Assembly (NCBI GenBank): GCA_038503065.1
Contig: JBCAMK010000002.1
Location: 2,170,001 to 2,234,000 of the forward strand
From: Paragyromitra xinjiangensis
Lineage: Eukaryota > Ascomycota > Pezizomycetes > Pezizales > Discinaceae
Reading direction: 5' to 3'
DNA: 64,000 bases
A program made the position numbers and the translations under genes. The notes under the pieces are model-generated. The model saw only the letters and a program-made list of their open reading frames with translations, was not told the origin of the DNA and searched no databases. Shown here in pieces: positions 34,683 to 46,080 of this stretch; the stretch's first letter is position 1; each line of letters begins with the position of its first letter.

Positions 34683-36489
34683 ATGTTCAGGCTTGCAAAG
34701 AGCAGGCCCTTTTTAGCAGCCTTGAATACTGTCAAGGTATGTCTTTATTTCTCTCATATTTGGCTGTCTCATTCCGATTATACCCGGAAATGCTGTGATT
34801 CTGGTGGGGGTTTTATACTAACATTAAGCAGGGTTCGCAGCTTAAGATTAGTGTCCCGCAGCTTCAGAAGCGGAATTTATCGATCCATGAGTATCTCTCG
34901 GCAGACTTGCTGAAATCCGTGAGTTGATTCTGCAGAAGCTGATGCCCTATTTACGCCACACCATGCTGATGGGTAGTTATTTGACGGGATAATAGTATGG
35001 GATCGGTGTTCCCAAAGGTGCATACGCAAAGACTGCAGAAGAAGCAGAGGCTGCTGCGAAGGAAATAGGTCAGCGAGGATTAAATCACTTGGTTTACGCC
35101 CAAGCTAATCGAGAATGGGGTAGGAGGCGATGATATGGTCATCAAGGCGCAGGTGCTTGCAGGTGGGCGCGGAAAGGGAACCTTCGACAATGGACTCAAG
35201 GGAGGTGTGCGTGTTATCTATTCGTACGTGCTGTTTTGCCCTCCGCAAATGCATATGAAGGTATATATTCATTTATCTCTAGGCCAACAGAGGCCAAGAT
35301 GTTTGCTGGTCAAATGATTGGACACAAACTCATTACCAAGCAAACCGGTGCTGCCGGAAAACTCTGCACTGGCGTCTACATCTGTGAGCGTAAATTCGCC
35401 CGCCGCGAATTTTACCTTGCTATCTTGATGGATCGTGCTACCCAAGGGCCCATCATCGTCTCTTCCTCTCAGGGAGGTATGGACATTGAGGGAGTCGCCA
35501 AAGAAAATCCGGAAGCTATTGTCAGTACACCAATTGATATCCACAAAGGCGTTACCGACGAAATCGCGACCAAGATTGCGACCGACCTCGGATTTTCGGA
35601 GCAGTGTATTGAAGAGGCTGCAGATGCGATCAAGAAGCTGTACAAGGTATTCGTTGAAAAGGATGCTACGCAGATTGAAATCAACCCATTGAGCGAGACC
35701 AACGACCACCGAGTTATGGCCATGGATGCGAAGTTGGGATTCGATGATAATGCAGAGTTTAGGCAGCAGGAAGTGTTTAGCTGGAGGGATAAGACTCAGG
35801 AGGACCCCGATGAAGTCAAGGCGGCTGAGTATGTAGAGTTTATCATAGCTTCGTGGGTTTCGGCGCTGACGGACGTAACAGTCACGGATTGAATTTCATC
35901 AAACTTGATGGCGACATTGGATGTTTGGTCAATGGTGCTGGCCTTGCTATGGCTACAATGGACATCATTAAGCTAAACGGTGGTCAGCCCGCGAACTTCT
36001 TAGATTGCGGCGGTGGAGCTACCGCTCAGGCCATTGAGCAGGCTTTCCAACTCATCACAAGTGACCCTAAGGTCACTGCCATTTTCGTTAACATCTTCGG
36101 TGGTATCGTCCGATGTGACGCTATCGCCCAGGGTTTGATCGCTACCGTTTCGAACATGAACCTCAGGATTCCGATTGTTGCTCGTCTTCAGGGGACTAAC
36201 ATGCAGGAGGCTCAAAAATTGGTAATCACCTAATCTCGTTTTAGAGACTCGGCACTCTTTGGACTGGCTAACTGGGATGGACAAACTAGATCAATGATTC
36301 AGGACTCAAGATCTTTTCGTTCGAGGACTTACAGGATGCTGCTGAGAAGGCAGTACAATTCTCCAAGGTCGTTAAGATGGGTAAGCTTCAATCTTTCAAA
36401 GATTTGATATTTAGGGTAATATGCGCTGATGAATGTTCCCCATAGCTCGTGATATCGATGTTGGTGTTGAGTTTACATTGGGGATTTAG
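34683..36489 (+). CDS. Succinate-CoA ligase beta subunit, mitochondrial
   Basis: TCA-cycle enzyme converting succinyl-CoA and NDP to succinate and NTP, as a heterodimer with the alpha subunit, in the matrix. Eight exons (34683-34736, 34832-34918, 34996-35068, 35124-35223, 35283-35828, 35882-36221, 36290-36380, 36446-36489) encode 444 aa. The basic N-terminus [18 protein letters not shown] is a mitochondrial presequence. The mature part starts [12 protein letters not shown]. The ATP-grasp domain has [16 protein letters not shown] and EINPLSET. The C-terminal ligase domain has [27 protein letters not shown] and [10 protein letters not shown]. All junctions restore family words. Eight exons is high for a filamentous ascomycete. 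Nucleotide preference (ADP or GDP) cannot be told. Confidence 0.95.
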
Positions 36490-36960
36490 AGACAAGTGGT
36501 GGGGTTTGCGATGCTACATGTATATACATAGTTACGAGTTGCGATTAGAAGAACGGCTGTAATCGTTAGTCTTAGTGTGCATTCTTATTTCTGCAGTCAA
36601 TAATTGTTGACATTCTCTGTACAACTTGCTGGTGTTACTTTTTCTTCCTATCTTATTGTCATAGCTCATGTTTTATTCCTATTTTCCTTTTTTATTAAAG
36701 TCGAGAATCGATGTGCAAAAAGGTGAAGTAAGCAGAGCGATGGAGCGCTAGGGAATCGACATGTTTTGAGCCGCATTCACTTCCTTTTTTTGTTGCCCCT
36801 CCATGCTTCATTCCCACTTCGGAGAAGTCGCTTTCTTCACCCCACCTTGAGCCTCATGTTACCGGTGTATACAAGTTATGATCCAAAAATTATCGGGGAG
36901 GGGCAACCTGAACCTACACCCTTCGAAGAAGTCTCCGAACGGACAACAAAGACATTCGTA
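36490..36960. other. Intergenic, HGH1 promoter region
   Basis: About 470 bp between the succinyl-CoA ligase stop and the HGH1 start. It is T-rich with no distinct element. An upstream in-frame open stretch before the HGH1 ATG is not conserved-looking. Confidence 0.45.
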
Positions 36961-38403
36961 ATGCCAACAGAACTTGTAAGCTTGTTCCCACTCCTCTGCC
37001 AGCTGAAATGAGAGCTGACCGAGCCCGTAAAAATCTTAGGAAGAGCTCGTGGACTTTTTAGGATCCCCGCGACCGGAGATCAGACAAATAGGTATGTAAA
37101 CAGCCCACCTGAGTCCCACCCTCAAAAGGGTTCACTCTCTGGTAGAGGTTGATTTTTTGTCCCTTTTTTGTAGCGCTTGAACATCTGGTCGGATATAGCA
37201 AAGGTCCACAAGCGTCGGTATTCAAGCCACCAGGTCTAAAGCCCATCAAGAACCTCAAAGTTCTCGTCGGTGACATCTCAGTAAGCTTTACAAGAAAACC
37301 TACGCACGAAAATCAAGCGACAATAAAATCGCTAACAAAAAATAAACCAGGCCCGAGCAAGCCATGCCCTAACAATCCTCGTCAACCTTTCCGACGATGC
37401 CGTAGTCCTCAAAAACATCGCAAACGACGACCTCTTCCTTGAACAGCTTCTCTCGAAGCTCACAGACCCAACCAATGCTCACGCAGATCTAATTGCCATG
37501 CTACTAGCAAACATGGCGAAGAGCGACTCTATTCTACGTATCCTAAATCTTAAGAGAACGGTTCCAGGAAAAGGTGTTAGCGAAAGTCCGAAGGCGATCG
37601 ATCAGCTCATGGACTGCTTTGTGAAGGGGGCTGGGAAGAGCTTAAATAAGGAAGCCAATTTTGACTATTTGTCTTATTTTTTTGCGGATTTAAGTAGATT
37701 GTCGCAGGGGAGGCAGTATTTTATCACCAGGCAGGAGTATGATGGGGTCATCCCCATTTCAAAGTTAGTAGTATTTACGGAGCATAAGAGTACGATTCGG
37801 AGGAAAGGGGTTGCATCAACCATCAAGTGGGTTTCCAATTAGGGGTGCGTGTGGCAGCTTTATGAGATCTGATACTAACGCTGAACAGAAATTCGTGCTT
37901 TGATGTACCATCCCATAAGGCGTTTTTAGATGAAGACGAGGTAAACTTATTACCATATATCTTGTTACCAATATGCGGGCCAGAAGAGTTTCCCGAAGAT
38001 GTAGATCTCTCCATGCCTTCAGTATCCTAGGTGTATGAACTAACGCTTGAAATGTTAGGAAATGCTTGAAATGCCCACAGACCTTCAAATGCTCCCTCCC
38101 GACAAAAAACGTGATTCGGACAAGTCTATTCTTGTTACACACTTGGACACGCTGCTACTTCTTACCACAACTAGGGAGGCACGTGAATACATGAGAAAGG
38201 TTAACGTGTACACGATAGTAAAAGAGACGCATCTAGCGGTAGACGATGAGGAGGTACAAGATGCTTGCGAGAGAGTCGTTCAAGTTTTGATGAGGGATGA
38301 AGAAAAGGAAGGTGAGAATGAGAGTGGATGGGTGCAACCGCAAGAAGAGGATGAAGATGAAGATGATGATGATGACGATGATAAGATTGTCGAAATACTG
38401 TGA
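36961..38403 (+). CDS. hgh1: HGH1 family, eEF2-folding co-chaperone
   Basis: Armadillo-like cytosolic protein that in yeast links newly made elongation factor 2 to the TRiC/CCT chaperonin. Six exons (36961-36975, 37040-37091, 37174-37280, 37351-37826, 37889-38000, 38059-38403) encode 368 aa. The N-terminus MPTELEELVDFLGSPRPEIR, then IALEHLVGYS, HALTILVNLSDD and LIAMLLANMAKSD are family words. FADLSRLSQGR, LLPYILLPICGPEEFPEDE, ML-MPTDLQMLPPDKKR and LLLTTTREAREYMR follow. An acidic tail (Asp/Glu run) ends the protein. Exon 1 is only 15 nt of coding sequence. It is convergent with the RPA1-like gene, with 189 bp between stops. Confidence 0.93.
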
Positions 38404-38592
38404 GGCTAGATTTTTAAACCAAATTTATAGTATAGAAGGCTGTTAATTCGATCCCTAAAGACTCTAGTTTTTAGCCTTTCAATCAACCAGTCATGATCAT
38501 AAATCATCACTCGTCATAGATATAAAAATAAACTACACAACGCCTAAGTTGGCCCAATCTCATCGCTAATTCGAAAATTCTCGACCCATTCA

Positions 38593-39789
38593 TCAAAAAT
38601 TTCCAATCGATAACATTTCTTGAATGATAGCATCTCCCTCTAAATCAATTATGTCGTATCGTTGATCCTCCCATGCTTCTTTCAGCTCTTTGTACCCCTC
38701 GACTTCTATTGGATCCATCAGAAACCAGGGTGATGGATCTCTGGAAATAATGCTTGGCCACGCGTTCAGATGCCCCATATTCTCCTTAAAAATCATTCGA
38801 GGCTCTGTTGGGTGTTCGTCATAGCTCTTGTGCTTGGTCACACCCCTTAGAGCCACTATAGTGCCGGGGCTCGGTTGGAAGTTATCGCGTAGTGATCTCC
38901 AGACACTCAAGATGGTTTTGCGGAGTTTGCCATTGATGACGGGGGACGAAGAGTCCCAGATGTAATAATCTTGTTTTCCCTAAAGACCAGAGATGGGATT
39001 AGAAGCGACGAGATTGTCAGCCCACATAGGCACCTTACATCTAGCTTATCCTTACGTTTACCCAAAACAACAACGAGAAATTCTGACACCCAAATTTACT
39101 ACGTTAGTTCCTATATAATAGCAAGCGAAAGAGAATATCTACCTCCTTCCTTAAGCTGCCCCATATCGCCTATGTCACCTAGCATTACCCGTTTTTTCAT
39201 ATTCCACACGTTCCCCCAGTTCGAAGCAGAAGCCAATATTGATGCCTTGTTCGAAGGCCTTACACTATCCAAAAAACTAGCTTCGCTACTCGGTGCACTG
39301 TTCTGAAGGCGCTGTTTTGCAGTAGTGATACCATTCGCATAATTTGATTGTTGAGGCAAAACTTCAAGGTCTTCCACAGCAATGAACCTGAACAGTTCAT
39401 ATATGATTAGTTATTAGTGATTTTTCTCTACATTTTCGCGACATACCGCTTTCCTTCATATGTCTCCAAATAATAAGATGAAAGTTTTATCAAACTGTGG
39501 ACTTTAATTTTCTTATCATCCACCAAGTCATGCAGGTCCGGTACCAATATACCTATGCTCTAGCTCTTAGTTGGGGCACTGCATCAAATATGCCTTGAGG
39601 GATCGAACCCCACATCCAGTGGTGACCATCAGACAAATTTAACCTGTATACAAGTCCATCATCTTGTTCAACGCAATTGATTCCGGTTATCTCGAATGTG
39701 GGATTGGGGAACTGAGATTTGTAATTAGGGTTGTGAACAAAGTCGGCTATAAATGGGGCACGAGTGTTTTGGAGTGTCATAGATGCCAT
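38593..39789 (-). CDS. Short RPA1-like OB-fold protein
   Basis: Related to the large subunit of replication protein A, but short. Five exons (39609-39789, 39447-39552, 39143-39387, 39039-39082, 38593-38979) encode 320 aa, versus about 600 or more for canonical RPA1. The first OB fold resembles the RPA70 N domain: FEITGINCVE, VYRLNLSDGHHWMWGILVP, HSLIKLSSYYLETYEGKRF and IAVEDLEVL. A Ser-rich linker follows. A second OB-like part has FLVVVLGKRKDKLDGKQDYYIWDSSS and GTIVALRGVTKHK. No zinc-ribbon or trimerisation domain is seen. It could be a regulatory RPA paralogue, a telomere or meiosis OB protein, or a lineage-specific gene. Splice models restore the OB motifs, so a pseudogene is unlikely. Confidence 0.72.
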
Positions 39790-40005
39790 TGCCCATTGAG
39801 AGGTCGAAGGTTGGACGGAGAGTTGGGAGTTAGTGAGACGTGTTTGCCCAACGCCGCGGCACGACGCGAAAATTTAAAGTGGTGCGCAACAGCCAACTTA
39901 GAAAATCTTAAACGCCAATAGCTATGATGAATATTTATGAAAGCCATTAAAAGCACAATGCAAAGGCCTAGCAGTTACTATATACAATTTTGTAGGAAAT
40001 TAAAT

Positions 40006-41024
40006 TCACATATCGGTCTGCCAATCGTGCTCCAACTGTGCTCTGTTCTTGCGTGCGTTTTGAGCCTGGAACCACTTCTTCTCAAAGCCATTGCCTCTAT
40101 CGACACCATCCCATCTATGCCCTGGTAATATGCCGTACCTATTTGGCGGCGCAGCACCTTTATATAATGGCTTCCCCGTCTTACTAACTCCTTTCTTCTT
40201 GTTCGTCAGAAACGCTGCCGCAGGATCATTCCATCGATCCTCCTCTTTCATTTCCTCGTTTAGCTCCTTATCATCTGCATATCTTGCCAAAGTCATATAC
40301 TTTGCGTCCTCTAGTTCCTTTTTCCTTTCTGCTTGCTGTACAAGCTGCACATCTCCCTTGTTCAGCTCAAGCACCTGCCGTTTCTTCTCTTCCTCTTCCT
40401 CCATCCTCTTCCGTGCTTCTTGCCTTTGCATGGCGATGTTGATTATTCGCCCCGAAGCATCACGATATATTGTTTCTTGTCCTTTCCCGCTCTCCCGTGG
40501 GTCCTGAGTAGCAGAACGAGCCAGCTCCGCTTTCCGCTGCCTCTCTAGCTGTGCAGTCACCTGTGCGGCAGTTTGTAGACCCGCATGGGCACCACTGGAC
40601 ATTTTCTGCATCGACGCATCGTCGTCGCCGACAATCGTTGGCTGATCCTCTGGGTTGTCCTCCCGTTGGGGCGCCTGTGAGATAATGGCATCTGCGGCAG
40701 CGGTGTCGGCAGCCTCAGCATCGGCCGAGACGGAGGTCCAGTTGGACTTAGTGGTACGGCGAAAAGCCTTGGTTGTCTCCCCAACTATAATTTCACGATT
40801 AGGTTTCGTCGGCTTGCAGAGTAAGAGATTTCAATTTTGAACTTACTGGTCACAGGACCATCATCATCATCATCGTCGTCTTTACCCTGATCCCAACCCA
40901 GGGCGTCGTCGTCCGCAATGATGACGCCACCTTCTTTCTCCTTTCTTTTCCGTTTTCTATTCTTCTTTTTTTCGGGTTCGTCTTTTGTCAGGTACCTTTG
41001 GGCAAGGTAGTTGGCTAATGACAT
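40006..41024 (-). CDS. bud13: Bud13/Cwc26 pre-mRNA splicing factor
   Basis: RES-complex subunit (with Snu17/Ist3 and Pml1) that binds activated spliceosomes and helps retention and splicing of pre-mRNA. Two exons (40847-41024 and 40006-40784) encode 318 aa. The N-terminus MSLANYLAQRYLT is conserved, followed by a lysine/arginine block and an aspartate run. The C-terminal Bud13 domain has ETIYRDASGRIINI, RWNDPAAAFLTNKKKG, GAAPPNRYGILPGHRWDGVD and RGNGFEKKWFQAQN, with a coiled-coil (RMEEEEEKKRQVLELNKGDV) before it. It is divergent from the ATL gene, with starts 229 bp apart. Confidence 0.95.
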
Positions 41025-41106
41025 AGTTGTGGTGTAGAAAGTCGCGTCAGGGCGAGCTCTGTACCTGCTAGGGAGGCTCAACTCAAGTTAGCCAACCACT
41101 TGGAGT

Positions 41107-41120
41107 TAAACCCTAACCCT
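41107..41120. promoter_or_regulatory. Telobox-like motif between BUD13 and ATL
   Basis: AACCCTAACCCT, two units of the TTAGGG-type telomeric repeat, lies within the 229-bp divergent promoter of BUD13 and the ATL gene. Such motifs in internal promoters can bind TTAGGG-binding (Tbf1-like) factors in fungi. Chance occurrence is possible. Confidence 0.4.
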
Positions 41121-41253
41121 ATGTCATCCGTCCGGTTAGGTATCCGAGGTGCTGCTATTTCCGAGCACAGCTATCTTGGGCTCGCAGTAACTTGACTTTC
41201 TCACCGGTTCCTTAAGTTTTCTTGCGTGTAATTTGCCGCTTCATAGGCCCAAA

Positions 41254-42122
41254 ATGCCGCGATCCGACGAAGCAGAAGCTTTTATTATAGGCGTTTATAT
41301 GGCTGTTCAGGTACACAACATACTCCCCCTCCGATCGAAGCCCATGAGTATTTCCGCCATCATGACTTGAAGAGACTCATCTGGGATGACTGGACAGGAA
41401 ATCCCTCATGGGAAAGTAACTTCTTATGGTCACATAGCCTATTTGATAGGGAAGCGTAAGCCACACTTTTATTTCGCGATGACTGTCTACCTTTGTTTGT
41501 TTCTATAAAAGTTTTAGGCGTTAGTGGAGTTCAGGTGGTCGGAAGCTGACAGGGCTCAGCTCAATGCCCAAGGTTCGTGGCTATGATCTTCCATGTACTT
41601 ATGGCAAAAACTCGGAAGCGGAGTTCCATGATAGGAGCAAGCCCGTTGGCTAACCAGGTAAAATGATCTATCGGCAACAGACAAGTCGGTCAAGCCCTGA
41701 GGCACCTCCCAAGCATCCCTCAGGGTAATGTCTTCCACAGCGGTAACGTTCCGTGGCAGAGGGTTATATCGTCGAATGGGATAATTCCCAGAAGGTAAGT
41801 GAGGAGTTTATACTTTTTCTATGGAAACTACGCCCACATCTGTTCTCAAATCAACCGTTATCTACATGATGCGCACGTTATTGTTTTTCCGATTCCGAAT
41901 CCATAACATTTATCCGCTCTTTGTCTAACACATTTTGTGGGCCAAAAAAGGGATGACCCTTCTGGCGCAGCACGTCATGCCCAAGTTCTGCGTGGCGAAG
42001 GAGTAACAGTGACGACACGGCCAGGGGGTGAGCTTCACGTGGACTTTGGGGAGGATGAGTTTGGGTGGTTTCCCAAAAGATTACCATCAGAGGGTGATAG
42101 TGATGGGTCTGGCGAAGAGTAG
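41254..42122 (+). CDS. Alkyltransferase-like (ATL) DNA-damage sensor
   Basis: Homologue of O6-methylguanine-DNA methyltransferase without the acceptor cysteine. In S. pombe, Atl1 binds O6-alkylguanine and hands it to nucleotide excision repair. Five exons (41254-41310, 41398-41455, 41560-41572, 41681-41794, 41951-42122) encode 137 aa. Motifs: EIPHGKVTSYGHIAYLIGKP (damage-recognition Tyr29), QCPRQVGQALRHLP (arginine finger near 43) and NVPWQRVISSNGIIPR. The last has Trp68 where active methyltransferases have Cys in PCHR. The C-terminus RDDPSGAARHAQVLRGEGV matches the family end, then adds an acidic tail. Exon 3 is 13 nt (Pro-Gln-Cys-Pro plus parts) and is needed for the GKPQCPRQVG motif. Confidence 0.9.
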
Positions 42123-43225
42123 TTTACAGTTATGTAATAAGGGGGTGGGAACTTCGAGAGTATAGGATGGATTAGTTTAGTGGAAGATCTAGGTAAAACA
42201 AGGCAAGGTTGTACTGTCGTACTGTCGTGTACCATCTTGCAAGCAGAAGGCATGAACTTAGGGTACAAACAACTTTGGGCCAGCTGCGCGTGTACCCGGC
42301 AGGTGCTTTTGGGCAGCAGCCACAGTGAGGCTCGGTTACGTCACCTGGGCAAGCAGAGAGGATAAGGGGGTAACATTTGTTTATGTATTCTTATCGGACA
42401 TGAAACGACCGGATGACAATCTATGGAATGCTGTGGAGCTTGAAAAATACTCCTATCCTACGCGCTTTCTCATCGATAAAGACTGATTGTAAATCCGGGT
42501 TGTTCAGCTCAATCAGACTGAGCTCAGCACTGCGCGGGATAAGGCGATAACGACAGGACGCAGCACAACAACCATCCTATTTTCCCGTTCCTGTTTGTTT
42601 TCGGCTATGGCTTGGGGGGGGAGGGGATTGGGATAGTTTGGATTGTTTTACTAACTTCGGCTCTTCGGTTGGGAGGAGCCCGTGCGCGAATACACTTAGA
42701 GTTCGTGGGGAGTGACTCCGAGTGAGGTAAGAACATGTAAGTAGCTGGCACCTGTCCCCCAGAGCTGTAGACATCAAGGCGTCACTTGCTGAGACCTGCT
42801 GTGACAAGACAAGGAGCAGCATCTAACAACGGAGGAGGAAGGAATGCATACGTCCAAACAGATGCAGCTTGCGTAGAATCCACCAACTTGAACAATACAA
42901 GTAGGGCTTGTTTCCCTGGCTATCCGGATCCGCTAGTAGCCCTCCCGTCTTCACTTGAGCTGTCTGACCCAAGCTATAAAGCTATCGCCCTGGTCCCGCC
43001 CTCCTTCTCCCTATATCTGGCCCTTCTCGAGAGCTTTCCTCCTCCTCCTCCTTCTCTCGTCCCACAACTGCTCTCATCCGCTTTCACCCGTAAACCCGTA
43101 GTCCAAGCTCAACTCCACCTGGTCCATTCGTTCAAGCTTCATTACTATTGATCTTCCTTTCCCTTCATCCATTCCCATCAATCGCAATACCCCTTCCATT
43201 CGTTCCAAGCTCCATACTCGACGCT
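42123..43225. other. Intergenic, no gene seen
   Basis: About 1.1 kb between the ATL stop and the next start. The last 200 bp are pyrimidine-rich (CTCCTCCTCCTTCTCTCG-type words), a likely transcription start region for the downstream gene. No repeats or RNA genes recognised. Confidence 0.45.
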
Positions 43226-43931
43226 ATGGCTCTCAACTCTCCCATCGTTCATTCCACCAGTGACTTCAGGGGTGCTTCTGTTGAACAGCGCCGCAGCAAA
43301 GAGGTGAGTCATCTTGAGTCATAGCCCCTCCATTATCCATCCTTATAATAACCTCCTCTTCAGCGTCGTGTTAAGTACCGAAATGTCAATGTAAACCTCA
43401 TTGGACAGCCTCAAAACTATGCGGGATGGTACGATGAGAAGGTCCTTGCAAATACCCCCCGCTGGAACGACCGAAATAAGTAAGCACCTTCCCTTGAAAT
43501 CCGGACTGCTTCCTCCATTTAATTCTGACTCACTTTGTAGATTCAAGATGGCTCGCGACTTTGGTCTCCAGAAAGTCTGTCACTGTGGCTCATGTCGTGA
43601 GGAGAACACTAAAGCTCTCAGCAAGAAGAGAGCCATACGCAAAGCCTACCTAGATGATGAGATATGCTCTGCTCGTACAAATCCCCTCTCACCAACTTCT
43701 GTGGAAATGGGTGATCGTTGGGATGATTCATCCTCTGATAACGATTCCATCGCTGGAATCGCCTATTCCTATGATCGCACTACTGGACCGCGTGCCGGAA
43801 CTGATACTCTCAGCTATGCTGTAACGGAGGCGGTTAAGAAGTTCGAGAACAAGGAGCTGGCGACCTTGATCAAGAATGAGTATGAGGTTGTCGACTCCGA
43901 AGATTCTGACGAGGAGTTCGAGTTGATCTAA
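43226..43931 (+). CDS. Hypothetical protein with CHCGSC motif
   Basis: Not recognised. Three exons (43226-43303, 43364-43479, 43541-43931) encode 194 aa, with normal splice sites keeping one frame. The N-terminus is MALNSPIVHSTSDFRG. The middle is basic (RRVKYRNVNVNLIGQ, then NTPRWNDRNKFKMARDF) and contains KVCHCGSCREEN, a small cysteine cluster that could bind a metal. The C-terminus is acidic and ends DSEDSDEEFELI. No signal peptide or membrane segment. I believe it is a real gene because of coding-like composition and clean introns, but I give no function. Confidence 0.65.
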
Positions 43932-44844
43932 GTCCCGTCACCCATAGCTGTATGCCGTCGGTTTGCTGGCATAGCTCTGAATAACTGCGTATATCTAATA
44001 GCGTAGTTGCTAGTCCGGGCTCAATAGCTCGTCAACTCCTTTGCAGTTCGGTTTTTAACCAGTGATGTTTTATTAGTGTATCCCTCTGCATTTTATCCAC
44101 CTGTTTCCTATTTAATAATGTATTTTCAACCTATACCCTTTTAGTACCTTGTGTTTTCTTTCAAGCGGAGTTTGTTTTCCCTTTTTCTGGGGCGGTATTG
44201 GGATATATTGCCGAGTGCAACTGATGGGAGTATTGTACACCTTTCTCGACTTTTTTTTGGGTTTGGCATGGCGGATGGGCCAGGGGCGGTGTTTGTTGCG
44301 TTTCATTGCATGATGATGGCATGTGTCTTTTTTTGCAGGACTTGTTCCTCTACAACTTTTAGTTTTGCTTTGGTTTGTGCGCGGGCAAGAAGCAGTCATG
44401 TTACACACATCCACTTCACTTGGGTGCCTGAACTACATTTTAGAAACGAAACAGAATGAATGCAAATGACAGTTTAAGTTCTGTCGTTATAGAAGGATCC
44501 CTGGATTTCTGTTTGGTAATTAATTCATGAGCCTTCAAGCATTTCAGAATAGCTGAGTTTGGGTATACTCTTATGGGCCAACATAACAACCCTTTGGACA
44601 AAACGGACTGTATCACACGTACTTTTCAACGTTAAATCTAGGATGGAACTATCGCTTAAATGCTAAAGAATTCCTCCCGGGATTCTGGGGAGTGAAGCTC
44701 TCGAAATCCAGAAACATTTATCCAAGGGAAAACGTTCAGGACATCCGCTTCCCTCGCACACCGTCGTGCAGGATGGGCCAGCCAATGGGCGCCCTCCATA
44801 AGACACGGTTTCCTGCCTCTTCTTCACACTTTATCTCCTGAATG

Positions 44845-44879
44845 CTAGTTTTCCATCTCATCCCCATATGGAAAACTAG
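44845..44879. repeat. 12-bp-stem palindrome
   Basis: CTAGTTTTCCAT (44845-44856) and ATGGAAAACTAG (44868-44879) form a perfect 12-bp inverted repeat around an 11-nt loop. It is not next to a gene end, so a terminator role is unlikely. It may be the remnant tip of an inverted-repeat element. Confidence 0.7.
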
Positions 44880-46080
44880 AGGATCCATCAGGCTCATACG
44901 GAGGGAACTTGTTCCCGTTCTTTTCATATTCTCAGCGTCGTTTTTGGGTCGTATATACCCTTTCTCGTTGCTGTGAAACTATTTTTTACCCCGCTTTTGC
45001 GGTTCCACTTTTTCGTGTCAAAACCTTGGCACTCCTCCATACCATCACATATTATTCAATATGGCTTTACGGAAATAACTCCATCCTTTTACAACCCAAC
45101 CTTCGGCGATTGTTTTCCGAATCCTACTTCCACTATCGGCCGTAGGAAGGCACGTGAAGGTTGCCGCCCAACGCTTCTGCGAAAAGATTCCGATACCGAT
45201 TTAGAACAAGCTCCGTCAGGTCGCCACTACCGGCTAGAGATCTTTGCACTGGCTCTTCGTGTAAGACCGGTCTTCGGCACTACTGAATTAGCGAACTTAG
45301 ATATTTCTGACTACGTAACTCGACCGGCTACTATCCGTAGACAATACCCGAAGCGCGCGTCACGACAACTTCTTATGAGCACATGTGAAAGCAACGATAG
45401 TTTAAGCGAGATAAGGGTCGCTGTTAGTTGAAAGAACTTTCAATAGGAAGGACACGAGTGTTGAAGCGCGAAGTGCTATCTTTAAACAACTCGATACGAT
45501 GGAGAATTTATCACTTAACAAAGTATGTTGGTAACAAAATAATATTGATAAGGCTCGTTCTTCCTCGATGATGATCGACTGATTGACGTCCACGTCTGAG
45601 AGTATTTATATCCCGTCCTCTTTACTCTTGTGTGTTCTTTGTAGGCTTGGGTCGACGGACTAAACTATCTACTATTACAAATTGAACTAACTCGCTATCC
45701 ATTTATCCGACATCCTATCGTGGCCGATATCTCCAACTTCCGACGCTTACCCCTCGTTCAGTAATCTTCGGATCGCCGTGGCGATGATACGGTTGCGACG
45801 GTTGCGTTCGCCGATCGAGTAGGTGGTTACACGATATCGTTTTGTTGCGACAGCTGGTGTTTGGAGCCCCGTAGCGCGGGCAGGAGACCTCTGATGACTA
45901 ATCCGAATAGCCCACGTGACTCGGCGCCCCAAGTTGCCCTATGAAGACCTCTCATACATACCCTCCGGGTCACGTTCCGCGGGAAGGGCGCCGTTGACGA
46001 CCAAAGGGTTACTTTTAGTCTCCGGGACGCGGATATTTTGCGGGTGTCCCCCCTTCTCGATCTACTCGCTGCTGAAGGCA

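Noticed and set aside
35829..35881. Apparent frameshift in the succinyl-CoA ligase beta gene
   Set aside because: It is a 53-nt GT-AG intron; removing it restores [14 protein letters not shown], so the gene is intact.
44973..45431. 152-codon plus-strand open frame
   Set aside because: No recognisable motif, and it lies in a repeat-rich intergenic region. The neighbouring sequence loosely recalls an LTR, but I could not find paired ends.
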